Source of the DNA: Lachnospiraceae bacterium
Lineage (GTDB): Bacteria > Bacillota > Clostridia > Lachnospirales > Lachnospiraceae
Assembly (NCBI GenBank): GCA_017472605.1
Contig: JAFUPV010000009.1
Span: forward strand, 41,953-105,952
DNA: 64,000 nt
Reading direction: 5' to 3'
In this document: positions 9,037 through 17,995 of the stretch, one piece after another
How the letters are laid out: each line of letters begins with the position of its first letter
How positions within the stretch are numbered: the stretch's first letter is position 1
Position numbers and translations under genes: made by a program
The notes under the pieces: generated by a model
Told to the model about the DNA's origin: nothing
Databases searched by the model: none
What the model saw: the letters and a program-made list of their open reading frames with translations, nothing else

Positions 9037-10290
9037 TTCAAACCGGATGCTCATCAGCCTGCCAACTGCGTTCTCCGTTCCAATCACCATCACATGAACG
9101 GAATGGACTCCGGAAACCGCACGGCACGGCACAACTGTTTCCAGAAATTCAAAAGAACCATTGGTTCGCGTCAGTTCTGCCTCCCCAATCACATCATGCG
9201 GATTATCGTCCAGATACACCACAAGCTTCAGACCAGCTGTTTTTGTTGCCGCTTTTACGATAAGACGCGTTGGTTCTGCTGAAAAATCCAGATATCGGAA
9301 CTGGCAGGTATCCCCGTCTCTGAGATTGGTCACATATTCCAGACATTCCCCGTTGTCCTGACAGTCATCGATATAGCAGCCTCCCGTCATTTTGCAGGTC
9401 CGATAAGCCATCAGCTCCTGTCTGCAGTCAATTGGCCCGTCGATTCCCTGTGTCGTCATCTCCACCGGTTCAATGGTTCCATCCGCCCGGAAATGGATCC
9501 GTTCCACGCAGACCTGCCGGCTGTACTTGCTGTTATGAGTTGAACGATGATAAAACACATACCACTCGCCGTCAATTTCCGCAATGCAGCCGTGGTTGTT
9601 CCAGTTGGACGGATCACAGCCTGTGTTATCGATGATGATTCCACGCTTCCTGTACGGTCCTAACGGATGATCCGCCGTTGCATAGCCAAGACAGGTAGGA
9701 CGGCCCCTGGAGATATCCGCATATACATAATAGTAAATGCCATTGCGTTTACGGACCGAAGACCCCTCATGGAACCCTTCCACCTCTTCTGAAAGAAGAT
9801 TTTCGTTGATTGTTTCCGGAATCACCGTCCATGTTTCCACGTCCAGTCTTCCTCCTTTTGCATGGTGCTGTGCCCAGTAATAGTAGACAGAACTGTCATC
9901 GTCCACAAACACCGCCGGATCAATTCCTTTTCCATCCGCGTTTCCAATTGGTCTCGCGTCCGTAAACGGACCGCAGGGCTGATCGGAAAACGCAACGCCT
10001 TCCGAACCGTCATTGGTGCAGTAAAACAGGCAGTACTTTCCATTAATATACTGACAGTCCGGCGCGTACAGGACAAAATTTCCATCGTTAAAGGAATCCT
10101 TTCCGGTGAAAATGTCCGGATACCGTTTCCATTCGTCCATCGTACGCGAAGAAAACGTATCATATTTTCTGCTGCAGTAATCATCATTTCCACAGATATC
10201 GGATGAGCCGTACAGGTAGATGGTTCCGTCTGCAAACTGTCTCGCCTCCACATCCGGAATGTAGTATTTACATGGCAAAATTGGATTCAA
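9028..10290 (-). CDS. GH43-type glycosidase (arabinofuranosidase/xylosidase family) with C-terminal CBM6-like module
   Basis: A 420-residue protein. The N-terminus (LPCKYYIPDVEARQF) is characteristic of GH43 five-bladed propellers, with the general-base Asp at about residue 13; IDPAVFVDDD (about 123) supplies the pKa-modulating Asp and GFHEGSSV (about 172) the acid Glu. Residues about 295-420 look like a CBM6 beta-sandwich. No signal peptide, so probably cytosolic on imported arabino- or xylo-oligosaccharides. Translation appears to start at TTG 10290, eight bases after AGGGGG; no ATG fits. The stop lies inside a dispersed palindromic repeat. Confidence 0.88.
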   Translation of the reverse strand: MNPILPCKYYIPDVEARQFADGTIYLYGSSDICGNDDYCSRKYDTFSSRTMDEWKRYPDIFTGKDSFNDGNFVLYAPDCQYINGKYCLFYCTNDGSEGVAFSDQPCGPFTDARPIGNADGKGIDPAVFVDDDSSVYYYWAQHHAKGGRLDVETWTVIPETINENLLSEEVEGFHEGSSVRKRNGIYYYVYADISRGRPTCLGYATADHPLGPYRKRGIIIDNTGCDPSNWNNHGCIAEIDGEWYVFYHRSTHNSKYSRQVCVERIHFRADGTIEPVEMTTQGIDGPIDCRQELMAYRTCKMTGGCYIDDCQDNGECLEYVTNLRDGDTCQFRYLDFSAEPTRLIVKAATKTAGLKLVVYLDDNPHDVIGEAELTRTNGSFEFLETVVPCRAVSGVHSVHVMVIGTENAVGRLMSIRFESD

Positions 10291-10322
10291 AGTAATTCCC
10301 CCTTTTCCCTATCAGACAGAAC

Positions 10323-10353
10323 GTGCCGCGGATGTTCAAAAAATCCGCGGCAC
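10323..10353 (-). terminator. Strong hairpin between M28 and GH43 genes
   Basis: Perfect 11-bp stem GTGCCGCGGAT/ATCCGCGGCAC with a nine-base loop. The T-run is in the loop rather than after the stem, so it may be a processing or partial-termination element rather than a full terminator. Confidence 0.45.
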
Positions 10354-10365
10354 ACGCTCTCAGCT

Positions 10366-11598
10366 TTAGTTATTTTCCTTATCGCGCTTGCGGTTCAGAT
10401 AAATATCCAGCTTTTCCTTCATCTTTTCCGGAATCTCTCTTGCAACCGGACAATTCTTTGCATTTACCATCCGCTCCACAAAGACATTGATAAAGTCAAC
10501 ATCCTTCTGCAGCTGACTCGCTTTCATTACGTTCAGCGTGTCATAGCTGTTGTGAATGGTCGCTGTATTGTTTGGAGCCATGCGGGCAAAGGACAGTGCA
10601 GGCACTCCCTTATCGGCAAACGGCGTCGAATCACTGGAATAAACACCATCCCTGGCAGCCATTCCAAATCCAAGCTCACTGGCCAGATACTGAATGTAGT
10701 GAACCAGCTTCTCCTCCGTTGTGCAGCATGCAAGGAACTTGCCCATGATGCAGCCGATCATGTCCAGATTTACATTGAGCACAATCTTCTTCAGTTCTTC
10801 CTCGTGGGCCGCACAGTATGCCTTGGAACCAAGCAGACCGCGCTCCTCCGAGCCGCACCAGATGAAACGCAGACCGTAGTGGTGCGGTTTATTCATGAAA
10901 TGCTCCGCAATCGCCAAAATACCAATGCTTCCGGACATATTATCATAAGCACCAGTAGACAGAGACGTGGTATCATAGTGCGCCGTCAGAGCGATGTATT
11001 CGTCAATTTCTCCGGGAAGATCAAGAATCACATTATGGGATTCTCCTTTATACTCCTGCTGTTTCAGCACAATCCTGGCCGTCTTTGCGTCATTGCGGAT
11101 GATTTCAATGGCATCCTTTGCATTGATGTTCACACCCGGAACCTTCCTTCCGTTGCTGACAAAGGAGCGGAGCTCCCGCTGATCGATGTCGCGGTCCGCA
11201 TAGTTGGCATTGCCGTCATAGGTGATGAAACCGACTGCGCCGTTATCCAGAAGATCCTGATAAAGCCAGTAGCGGATGTAGCCGTCAATCATCACAATCT
11301 TTCCTCTGCACTGCTTCAGGGAACAGGGATCTGTGTTGGGCAGATAGCAAAGCTCCGCCTCCACATCTCCGCTTCCGGCATTAAAATACCCCTTACAGGG
11401 AATCTCCCTGCCATCAATCAGAAGCTTTGCCTCCTCAATCGTCGCCATGTCCACTTCAAAGGCTTCCAGTTTCGCCTCCAGGCCAAGCTCAGCGCATCTG
11501 CTCTGCAAATACTCGGCACACGTTAATTCCTCACTGCTTCCGCCGGTGTGAACGTAGGCAGTGTCCAGTAAAATCTGATTTATCTTTTGTAAGTCCAT
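10366..11598 (-). CDS. M28 family zinc aminopeptidase with PA domain
   Basis: A 410-residue peptidase. The di-zinc ligands of the M28 family are visible: ALTAHYDTTS (His, with Asp), GAYDNMSGSIG (bridging Asp), WCGSEERGLLG (Glu-Glu) , VNLDMIG (Asp) and NTATIHNSYDT (His). Residues about 60-200 form a protease-associated insert. No signal peptide is seen. The ATG at 11598 follows AGGAGGAAAGCAA. The frame stays open a further 75 codons upstream only because it runs through three 81/82-nt repeats with no stop; that extension is not credible as protein. Confidence 0.88.
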   Translation of the reverse strand: MDLQKINQILLDTAYVHTGGSSEELTCAEYLQSRCAELGLEAKLEAFEVDMATIEEAKLLIDGREIPCKGYFNAGSGDVEAELCYLPNTDPCSLKQCRGKIVMIDGYIRYWLYQDLLDNGAVGFITYDGNANYADRDIDQRELRSFVSNGRKVPGVNINAKDAIEIIRNDAKTARIVLKQQEYKGESHNVILDLPGEIDEYIALTAHYDTTSLSTGAYDNMSGSIGILAIAEHFMNKPHHYGLRFIWCGSEERGLLGSKAYCAAHEEELKKIVLNVNLDMIGCIMGKFLACCTTEEKLVHYIQYLASELGFGMAARDGVYSSDSTPFADKGVPALSFARMAPNNTATIHNSYDTLNVMKASQLQKDVDFINVFVERMVNAKNCPVAREIPEKMKEKLDIYLNRKRDKENN

Positions 11599-11854
11599 TT
11601 GCTTTCCTCCTGTAGTATTGCCCCCCTCACCTGCGTTCGGCGGCGGTACGGAGGAAAGCATTATAAGAAATGCTTCGCATTTGCTTTCCTCCCATAGAAT
11701 TGCCCCCTCACCTTCGTTCGGCGGCGGTACGGAGGAAAGCATTACAGAAAATGCTTCGCATTTGCTTTCCTCCCATAGAATTGCCCCCTCACCTGCGTTC
11801 GGCGGCGGTACGGAGGAAAGCATTACAGAAAATGCTTCGCATTTGCTTTCCTCC
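11596..11854. repeat. Three tandem 81/82-nt units between murI and the M28 gene
   Basis: Units 11601-11682, 11683-11763 and 11764-11844, with a fourth partial boundary at 11845-11854. On the minus strand each contains GGAGGAAAGCAAATG, which copies the ribosome site and start context of the M28 gene, and a nested palindrome: arms GGAGGAAAGCA/TGCTTTCCTCC around an inner AAATGC/GCATTT hairpin. Units 2 and 3 differ at a single base. The last codons of murI (KANAKHFL) are encoded by the first transcribed unit. Confidence 0.9.
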
Positions 11855-12635
11855 TGTATATCTGGTACATTTCTTCGAGGCGGGTGAGGTACATTTCGAT
11901 CTGCTTTAATTCCGTCTCACTGGCAGGTTTTCCGGAAAAGTAGTAGTCTACCTGGTGGCTGCAGTCTGACGCTTCCTCCTGGTGAAGGAGGCGGAGCAGC
12001 TGGCGGATGGATCCGCCTTTTCCATCAACAAAATCAACGTTTCCAGGAAAGATCCGGCAGAAGTTCCGCTTGAAATAGTTAAAATGAGTACATCCAAGCA
12101 CGACCGTTCCGTAACGGTTCAGATCAAACTGTGACAGCTCCTGCCGCAGGTAAGCATCCACCTGAGATGAATCAAATTCTCCCGCTTCCGCAAACCGTAC
12201 CAGTCCGGGCAGCGCGATCAGATCCACTTCATGCTCTCTGTCAACCCGATCCAGCAGAAGATGCAGCTTATTGCCTGCGATGGTAACCGGCGTCGCGGCT
12301 ACAAGGATCCGGCTGTTTTCTTCATGGTACTGCTCAACTGCTTTTTTTACCGCCGGTTCCATCCCGACAATTGGAACCGGAAAACGGCTGCGGAATTCCA
12401 TATCGGACACGCTGGTTGCCGTGTTGCAGGCAATCAGAACCGCATCCACCTGCTTCTCAATAAAGAAATTCAAAATTTCTTCCACAAATCCGCGGATCTC
12501 CTCCACTGTTTTCTCTCCATACGGAACATGTTCTCTGTCCGCATAGTACAGAAAGTGGGTCTGAGGCATAACCTTCATTGCATGGTGGAGAACCGAAAGC
12601 CCGCCGATCCCGGAATCAAATATTCCAACTTTCAT
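11823..12635 (-). CDS. murI: Glutamate racemase
   Basis: A 270-residue racemase that makes D-glutamate for peptidoglycan. The N-terminus VGIFDSGIGGLSV is diagnostic; the two catalytic cysteines are in IACNTATS (about residue 70) and VVLGCTHFN (about 180). It starts four bases after the stop of the HIT gene and has only a weak ribosome site, suggesting coupling. The extreme C-terminus reads into the 81-nt repeat array, so its last eight or so residues are repeat-derived. Confidence 0.95.
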   Translation of the reverse strand: MKVGIFDSGIGGLSVLHHAMKVMPQTHFLYYADREHVPYGEKTVEEIRGFVEEILNFFIEKQVDAVLIACNTATSVSDMEFRSRFPVPIVGMEPAVKKAVEQYHEENSRILVAATPVTIAGNKLHLLLDRVDREHEVDLIALPGLVRFAEAGEFDSSQVDAYLRQELSQFDLNRYGTVVLGCTHFNYFKRNFCRIFPGNVDFVDGKGGSIRQLLRLLHQEEASDCSHQVDYYFSGKPASETELKQIEMYLTRLEEMYQIYRRKANAKHFL

Positions 12636-12639
12636 CGCT

Positions 12640-13059
12640 TTACAGACACGCTTTGATCTTCTCGATCATCTCTTCGTACTCTGCCTCGCTTAAATACTTC
12701 TTATCCGGATTCATCTGGAATACACCGCCCCATTCATCCTGACCCTTATATTTGGGTACCAGGTGCAGGTGCAGGTGGCAGCCGGTGTCGCCGTAAGCGC
12801 CATAGTTTACCTTGTCCGGATGAAACGCCTTGTGGATTGCTCTCGCCGCCTTTGTTACATCCGCAAAGAAACGGTTTCTCTCTTCATCACTGATATCCAC
12901 GATCTCACTGACATGATCCTTATAGGCTACAATGCATCTGCCCGGCTTACTCTGCTCCTTAAAAAGAATCAGCTGACTCACATCCAGATCACAGATCTTG
13001 ATGCCGAACTTTGCAAGAACCTCTCCGCCTGCACAGTAACCACAATTCATATCCTTCAT
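12640..13059 (-). CDS. HIT family nucleotide-binding hydrolase
   Basis: A 139-residue histidine-triad protein. The motif HLHLHLVP (about residue 95-102) gives the catalytic His; the N-terminal CGYCAGG could bind metal as in many Hint proteins. Members hydrolyse AMP- or ADP-linked phosphoramidates. AAGGAGGAACTGAAA precedes the ATG. It lies between tex and murI in one direction. Confidence 0.9.
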   Translation of the reverse strand: MKDMNCGYCAGGEVLAKFGIKICDLDVSQLILFKEQSKPGRCIVAYKDHVSEIVDISDEERNRFFADVTKAARAIHKAFHPDKVNYGAYGDTGCHLHLHLVPKYKGQDEWGGVFQMNPDKKYLSEAEYEEMIEKIKACL

Positions 13060-13176
13060 TTTCAGTTCCTCCTTTTTATTTTCAGACTTATCCGTCTATT
13101 ACTAACGCATCAAATCCGGCACAGTTCACGCGTTTCCCTGCATTCCAATCAGCTGCCTGATCTGCCGGACTTTTTC

Positions 13177-15321
13177 CTAATTCAGTCCCTTCATCGTCAA
13201 ACCGATCCGCTTCTTCTTGGCGTCCACACTCAGCACCTTCACTTCCACAATGTCACCGACCTGAAGCACTTCTGATGGGTGCTTGATGTAGCGGTTTGTA
13301 ATTTGGGACAGATGAACCAGACCGTCCTGATGAACGCCGATGTCCACAAACGCGCCAAAATCAACAACATTGCGGACGGTACCCTTCAGAACCATTTCCG
13401 GTTTCAGATCCTCCATGCTCAGTACATCGCTTCTCAGAATCGGTTTCGGCATTTCATCACGGGGATCGCGGGACGGCTTCTCCAACTCTTTCAGGATATC
13501 CGTCAGAGTCATCTCGCCGATGCCCTGTGCAGCCGCCAGTTTTTTGATATTCACCTTTTTGCTGATTCCGGCAGCCGCTCCGGTCAGAATGTCTTTCGGT
13601 TCATAGCCCAGCTGCTTCAGCACAGCCTGCGCAATGGCATAGCTTTCCGGGTGAACCGCAGTTGCATCCAGCGGATTGTCTCCCTCCCGGATGCGAAGAA
13701 ATCCGGCGCACTGCTCATAAGCCTTCGGTCCCAGCTTTGCAACCTTGAGAAGCTGTTTCCGGTTGGTAAACCGTCCATTCTCCTCACGGTAAGTTACAAT
13801 GTTCTGTGCCACAGCGGATGAAATGCCGGAAACATAGCCCAGCAAAGCCGCGGATGCCGTGTTCAGATCAACTCCGACCTGATTTACACAGTCTTCCACA
13901 ATGCCATGGAGCACTTCACCCAGCTTTTTCTGATTCATGTCATGCTGATACTGGCCGACGCCGATGGCTTTCGGGTCGATCTTAACCAGTTCGGCCAGCG
14001 GATCCTGCACACGGCGCGCGATGGAAATGGCACTGCGCTGTCCCACATCATAGCCCGGGAGTTCCGCGGTCGCCTGCTTGCTGGCAGAATATACAGAAGC
14101 TCCGGCTTCGTTTGTAATCAGATAGCGGACCGGCTTTTTGATTTCTTTCAGCAGCTCCACAATTACCAGCTCCGACTCACGGGACGCCGTTCCGTTTCCG
14201 ACCGAGATCAGCGTGATGTGATATTTCTCAATGAGGCGTTTTACCACCTGCTTGGATTTTTCTACTTCATTATGGGGCGCAGTCGGATAGATCACGGTTG
14301 TGTCAAGCACCTTTCCAAACGGATCGATGACTGCCAGCTTACATCCGGTTCGAAACGCCGGATCCCAGCCAAGCACGGTTTCCCCTGCAATCGGCGGCTG
14401 CATGAACAGCTGGCGCAGGTTCTTTCCGAACACTTTCATTCCGCCTTCTTCTGCTGTCTCCGTCAGAGTGGAACGCAGTTCACGCTCAATCGCCGGACCG
14501 ATCAGCCGCTCATAGGCATCCGCTGCTGCAGCCTTCAGAATCGGCGTAGTGTTTGGATTCTGACTGGTAATCAGCTTCTTCTCCAGATAACCAAGAATGC
14601 GCTCTTTTGGCGCTTCAATCTTTACGGTAAGAATTTTTTCCTTTTCACCGCGGTTCACGGCAAGCACCTGATGACCGGAAATCTTCGTCAGGGGAGCCTG
14701 AAACTGATAGTAAGTTTCGTAAACCGATTCCAGCGTCTCATCCTTCGCAGCAGAGGTCAGACTTCCGTTATTCCAGGTCATTGTCCGGATCTGTGCACGG
14801 AAATCACCGTCATCGGAAATCCGCTCCGCCAGAATATCCTGGGCGCCATCCAGCGCATCCTTCACACTTGCTACTCCTTTTTCTTCGGAAAGATAAGCAG
14901 CCGCTTCTTCTTCCAGACTCTTCTTTGTCATCTGGAGAACAATCAGGTTCGCCAGCGGCTCCAGTCCCTTTTCTTTTGCGATCATCGCCCTCGTCCGTCT
15001 CTTCGGACGGTAGGGGCGATAGATGTCCTCCACCTCTGCCAGTGTCATTGCTGCATCCATCTTTGTTCTCAGCTCCGGTGTCAGAACCTCCAGCTCCTCC
15101 AGCGTCACCAGCACAGATGCCTTCTTTTCTTCCAGATTCCGAAGATAGGTCAGACGCTCATCCAGGCTTCTGAGCACTTCATCATTCAGCGCTCCGTGGG
15201 CTTCTTTTCGATATCTGGCAATAAACGGGATTGTATTTCCTTCGTCAATCAGCTGGATTACCGCCTCCACCTGACTGACCTTTATCTGTAATTCGTCTGC
15301 AATCTGTTTTGCAATATTCAT
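13177..15321 (-). CDS. tex: Tex-type RNA-binding transcription accessory protein
   Basis: A 714-residue protein matching Tex throughout: N-terminal helical HTH-like domain (IPFIARYRKEAHGAL is the usual signature near residue 30), YqgF/RNase H-like fold (about 320-450, with GWDPAFRTGCKLAVID), helix-hairpin-helix region (about 480-560) and a C-terminal S1 domain (GAFVDIGVHQDGLVHLSQ, about 655-672). Tex binds nucleic acids and influences transcription; the exact role is unsettled. AGGAG lies seven bases before the ATG. A minus-strand promoter is at 15460-15488. Confidence 0.95.
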   Translation of the reverse strand: MNIAKQIADELQIKVSQVEAVIQLIDEGNTIPFIARYRKEAHGALNDEVLRSLDERLTYLRNLEEKKASVLVTLEELEVLTPELRTKMDAAMTLAEVEDIYRPYRPKRRTRAMIAKEKGLEPLANLIVLQMTKKSLEEEAAAYLSEEKGVASVKDALDGAQDILAERISDDGDFRAQIRTMTWNNGSLTSAAKDETLESVYETYYQFQAPLTKISGHQVLAVNRGEKEKILTVKIEAPKERILGYLEKKLITSQNPNTTPILKAAAADAYERLIGPAIERELRSTLTETAEEGGMKVFGKNLRQLFMQPPIAGETVLGWDPAFRTGCKLAVIDPFGKVLDTTVIYPTAPHNEVEKSKQVVKRLIEKYHITLISVGNGTASRESELVIVELLKEIKKPVRYLITNEAGASVYSASKQATAELPGYDVGQRSAISIARRVQDPLAELVKIDPKAIGVGQYQHDMNQKKLGEVLHGIVEDCVNQVGVDLNTASAALLGYVSGISSAVAQNIVTYREENGRFTNRKQLLKVAKLGPKAYEQCAGFLRIREGDNPLDATAVHPESYAIAQAVLKQLGYEPKDILTGAAAGISKKVNIKKLAAAQGIGEMTLTDILKELEKPSRDPRDEMPKPILRSDVLSMEDLKPEMVLKGTVRNVVDFGAFVDIGVHQDGLVHLSQITNRYIKHPSEVLQVGDIVEVKVLSVDAKKKRIGLTMKGLN

Positions 15322-15412
15322 TCCAATTCTCCTGATCCATCGATTCTGCCCGCCGTCTTTCTGCGTTACGGCGGCAGAACATTTCTGTCTTGCCTCTCCG
15401 TACGAAACGGGC

Positions 15413-15441
15413 TTGTTATTTCTTTTTAATCATGCTATACT
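15413..15441 (+). promoter_or_regulatory. Promoter for the small membrane protein gene
   Basis: TTGTTA at 15413-15418, 17-bp spacer, TATACT at 15436-15441 with an extended -10 TGC. It lies about 150 bases before the start codon at 15594. Confidence 0.6.
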
Positions 15442-15459
15442 ACATCATATCGGACTTTT

Positions 15460-15488
15460 ATCATACCACATTCTGGTGATTTGTGCAA
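15460..15488 (-). promoter_or_regulatory. Promoter for tex
   Basis: Minus strand TTGCAC (15488-15483), 17-bp spacer, TATGAT (15465-15460), about 140 bases upstream of the tex ATG. It overlaps the leader of the divergent gene. Confidence 0.5.
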
Positions 15489-15593
15489 TCCCGTCTCGTT
15501 CCGCGAACTGATAAAAGTCTCACTACCGATAGAAAAGCGCCTTCTGTCTCTTTCTGACAGACATCCGCGAATGATACGAAAGGAGTTTTTTTC

Positions 15594-16130
15594 ATGGCAG
15601 ACAATTCGTACGATCCGCGTTCCGGTCAGGAAACGGAATCCAGCCAGAACAGACAGTCCCAAACGGATCCTGTTAATCCGGATAACCGTTCTACCGATGA
15701 CTACGATCCAAACAAGGTCTACAACTACAACCGTGCGCACACAGAACCGGAGCGCGACTACAAGGGACATCCGCTTCCGCCCCAGAAGAAAAAAGCCAAC
15801 AATCTGGCAACCATCGCTCTGGTCTGCTCCATTGCGACAATTTTTCTCTGCTGCTGCAGCCCCTACTCTTCTATTCTTTCCGCCATCATGGGGCTCACCC
15901 TGGGTATCTGCTCCCGTTACTTCAACAACGACGAGAAACGCTGGTATCCTCAGGCAATCGCAGCGATCATCCTCAGCATCATCCTGCTGCTCCTGATCCT
16001 CGGCTCCATCATGCTCACCTATGTTCTTTTTCCCTACTTAATGGAAATCTCACCGGAATTCAAAGAATACTATGAACAGGCCTCCCAACTGATGATGGAG
16101 ACACTGGAAAAAATGGCAGAAGCACCGTAA
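15594..16130 (+). CDS. Small membrane protein, DUF4190-like
   Basis: A 178-residue protein with a hydrophilic, Asn/Asp/Gln-rich N-terminal tail (1-67) ending in PPQKKK, two to three membrane helices (about 70-95 and 115-148, with CCC near residue 84) and a short helical C-terminus. The tail-plus-two-helix layout resembles DUF4190 proteins, whose function is unknown. AAAGGAG precedes the ATG. It has its own promoter and ends in a strong terminator, so it is monocistronic. Confidence 0.75.
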   Translation: MADNSYDPRSGQETESSQNRQSQTDPVNPDNRSTDDYDPNKVYNYNRAHTEPERDYKGHPLPPQKKKANNLATIALVCSIATIFLCCCSPYSSILSAIMGLTLGICSRYFNNDEKRWYPQAIAAIILSIILLLLILGSIMLTYVLFPYLMEISPEFKEYYEQASQLMMETLEKMAEAP

Positions 16131-16174
16131 ACAGCCGCTTTGACCGCACATGTCCGGCATGTGCGCCTGTGCAT

Positions 16175-16235
16175 AAACAAAAGAGAAGCCGAACAGCCGC
16201 ACACAACGTGCATTTGTTCCGCTTCTCTTTTGTTT
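16175..16235. terminator. Bidirectional terminator between convergent genes
   Basis: A 21-bp stem, AAACAAAAGAGAAGCCGAACA against TGTTCCGCTTCTCTTTTGTTT, with a 19-base loop. The A/T-rich outer part supplies a T-tract in both directions for the genes at 15594 and 16276. Confidence 0.85.
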
Positions 16236-16275
16236 GTCACACAATCCGGCAAATCCGGCGCTTCCCGTCTTTTCT

Positions 16276-16731
16276 CTACCAGGTTTCCCTCGCAAGCAGA
16301 TCCATTCCGTATTTCAACAGAACATAATTTTTTATCACCCAGTTTCCTGCCAGAAGAATTCCGGCAGCGATCAGATACCGATGACGGTACTTCATCCCGT
16401 GGACTCGTCCCTTTGTCAGAATTTCCAGCGTATGGCTGCCCAGAAAGCACACAAGAAAACCGGCTGCGCAGGGGACAAGAGGGTGAATCCGCAGACTTGC
16501 CCAAACATCACCGGCTGCCAGCGCCATCAGCGCTCTCGTACCGCCGCAGCCAGGACAGTAAAGTCCAAAGATTTCATAGACAGGACATGGCTTCATGAAC
16601 ACATGCTCCAGTCCAAACCAGTGAATTACCTGAATGAACAAGGCTGCAAACAGCAGAAATCCAATCAGGATCCAATACAAAACCCGGTCTTCCGAAGAAG
16701 ACCGGTTCTTTTTTTCATTCCTCTGTTTCAT
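16276..16731 (-). CDS. DUF2752 membrane protein
   Basis: A 151-residue protein with four hydrophobic segments and the DUF2752 signature LYCPGCGGTRA (about residue 55-65) between the first two. Function of the family is unknown. The start at 16731 is chosen because it is one base after the hom stop codon; a longer frame to 16800 would lie entirely inside hom and has no support. It is the third gene of a pheB-hom-DUF2752 unit. Confidence 0.82.
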   Translation of the reverse strand: MKQRNEKKNRSSSEDRVLYWILIGFLLFAALFIQVIHWFGLEHVFMKPCPVYEIFGLYCPGCGGTRALMALAAGDVWASLRIHPLVPCAAGFLVCFLGSHTLEILTKGRVHGMKYRHRYLIAAGILLAGNWVIKNYVLLKYGMDLLARETW

Positions 16732-16732
16732 T

Positions 16733-17935
16733 TTACTCGGCAATGCGGATGTGGCTGAGAACCGGGTACTTCGCAAGAAGTCCATCCAGTTCCGTTTCAC
16801 TCATCGGCGCACTCAGGCAGGCAAATTCCTTCTTACCGTCAAGAAGAACCACTTCCGCCGCACCAAAGGCATTCAGTGCCTCCTGATTCAGTTCACCGTC
16901 GATGCGGAGGAACCAGACACGCTTTTCATTCTTCTGATCGGCAAGCACCAGCTTTCCTTCCGGGAACGGACCAATCTCGCTGCCCTGCGGATTCTTTGCC
17001 GCAGCAACCACATCAGATACCACTGCCGTTGCAGTCGGAAGCTTTCCTGCGCCTGCGCCGTAGAACATCAGATCTCCCATCATGGAACCGCGGACAAGAA
17101 CCGCGTTCATCACACCATTTACCGCAAAAAGCGGGTGATTCTTTCGGATCATTACCGGGCTTACCATCGCGTAGATTCCATCCGCCTGTCTGCGGCTGGT
17201 GCCAAACAGCTTGATTGCCATTCCCATCTTTCTTGCATAAGCCATGTCAACATCGGAAATCTTTGTGATTCCCTCCGTCGCGATATCATTGTAGTCAACC
17301 CAGGTTCCGAACGCCAGGGAAGAAAGGATTGCAATTTTTCTGCAGGCATCGTGGCCTTCTACGTCTGCGGAAGGATCACGCTCCGCATAGCCCAGCTCCT
17401 GCGCCTTCTTTAAGATGGCATCATAGGCACATCCCTCTTCCGCCATGCTTGTCAGCATGAAGTTTGTTGTACCATTGAGAATACCGGTGATCTCATTGAC
17501 TGCATCGGCAGTGATGCAGGTAGTCAGAGGACGGATGATCGGGATTCCGCCGCCAACGCTTGCCTCAAAAAGGAAGTTTACCTGCTTCTCTTTCGCAATC
17601 GCCAGAAGCTCCGGTCCGTGGGCTGCAACAAGGGCCTTATTGGACGTTGCAACGTGCTTTCCGGCTAACAGGCAGGCTTTTACATAGTCATAGGCCGGTT
17701 TTGTTCCGCCCATTGTCTCAACGACGATGGAAATCTCCGGATCATTTACGATGAGATTAATATCCTTTACGACTTTATCTTCCATGATGTCTCCCGGATA
17801 GTCTCTCAGATCCAGAACACAAACCGGAACAATCTCATCTCCAGCCTTCTTTGCAATCAGTTCCCTATTCTCCAGCAAAACGGAAACCACTCCGGAACCG
17901 ATATTGCCGTAACCAAGCACTGCTAACTTAATCAT
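16733..17935 (-). CDS. hom: Homoserine dehydrogenase
   Basis: A 400-residue enzyme of the aspartate pathway (aspartate semialdehyde to homoserine). LGYGNIGSGV (about residue 6-15) is the NAD(P) site, with family blocks GGGIPIIRPL, ILNGTTNFML and DPSADVEGHDACRK carrying the catalytic Lys/Asp region. The C-terminal 80 residues are too divergent and short for me to call an ACT domain confidently, while a separate ACT protein is encoded immediately upstream. The ATG at 17935 follows GGAGGAG; eight codons upstream of it hold that site. Confidence 0.95.
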   Translation of the reverse strand: MIKLAVLGYGNIGSGVVSVLLENRELIAKKAGDEIVPVCVLDLRDYPGDIMEDKVVKDINLIVNDPEISIVVETMGGTKPAYDYVKACLLAGKHVATSNKALVAAHGPELLAIAKEKQVNFLFEASVGGGIPIIRPLTTCITADAVNEITGILNGTTNFMLTSMAEEGCAYDAILKKAQELGYAERDPSADVEGHDACRKIAILSSLAFGTWVDYNDIATEGITKISDVDMAYARKMGMAIKLFGTSRRQADGIYAMVSPVMIRKNHPLFAVNGVMNAVLVRGSMMGDLMFYGAGAGKLPTATAVVSDVVAAAKNPQGSEIGPFPEGKLVLADQKNEKRVWFLRIDGELNQEALNAFGAAEVVLLDGKKEFACLSAPMSETELDGLLAKYPVLSHIRIAE

Positions 17936-17995
17936 TTCTACTCCTCCATCTTCCTGCATCTCGCATTGTGTTGTTCTGAAGAACTGCGGTTTTCA

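Noticed and set aside
11599-11823. N-terminal extension of the M28 peptidase by 75 codons
   Set aside because: The open frame consists only of repeat units; the best ribosome site directly precedes the ATG at 11598.
13906-15291. 461-codon plus-strand ORF antisense to tex
   Set aside because: Shadow frame of a well-conserved gene; low-complexity composition and no ribosome site or family match.
16732-16800. Longer start for the DUF2752 gene
   Set aside because: It would overlap hom by 68 bases; the ATG one base after the hom stop fits coupling and family length.
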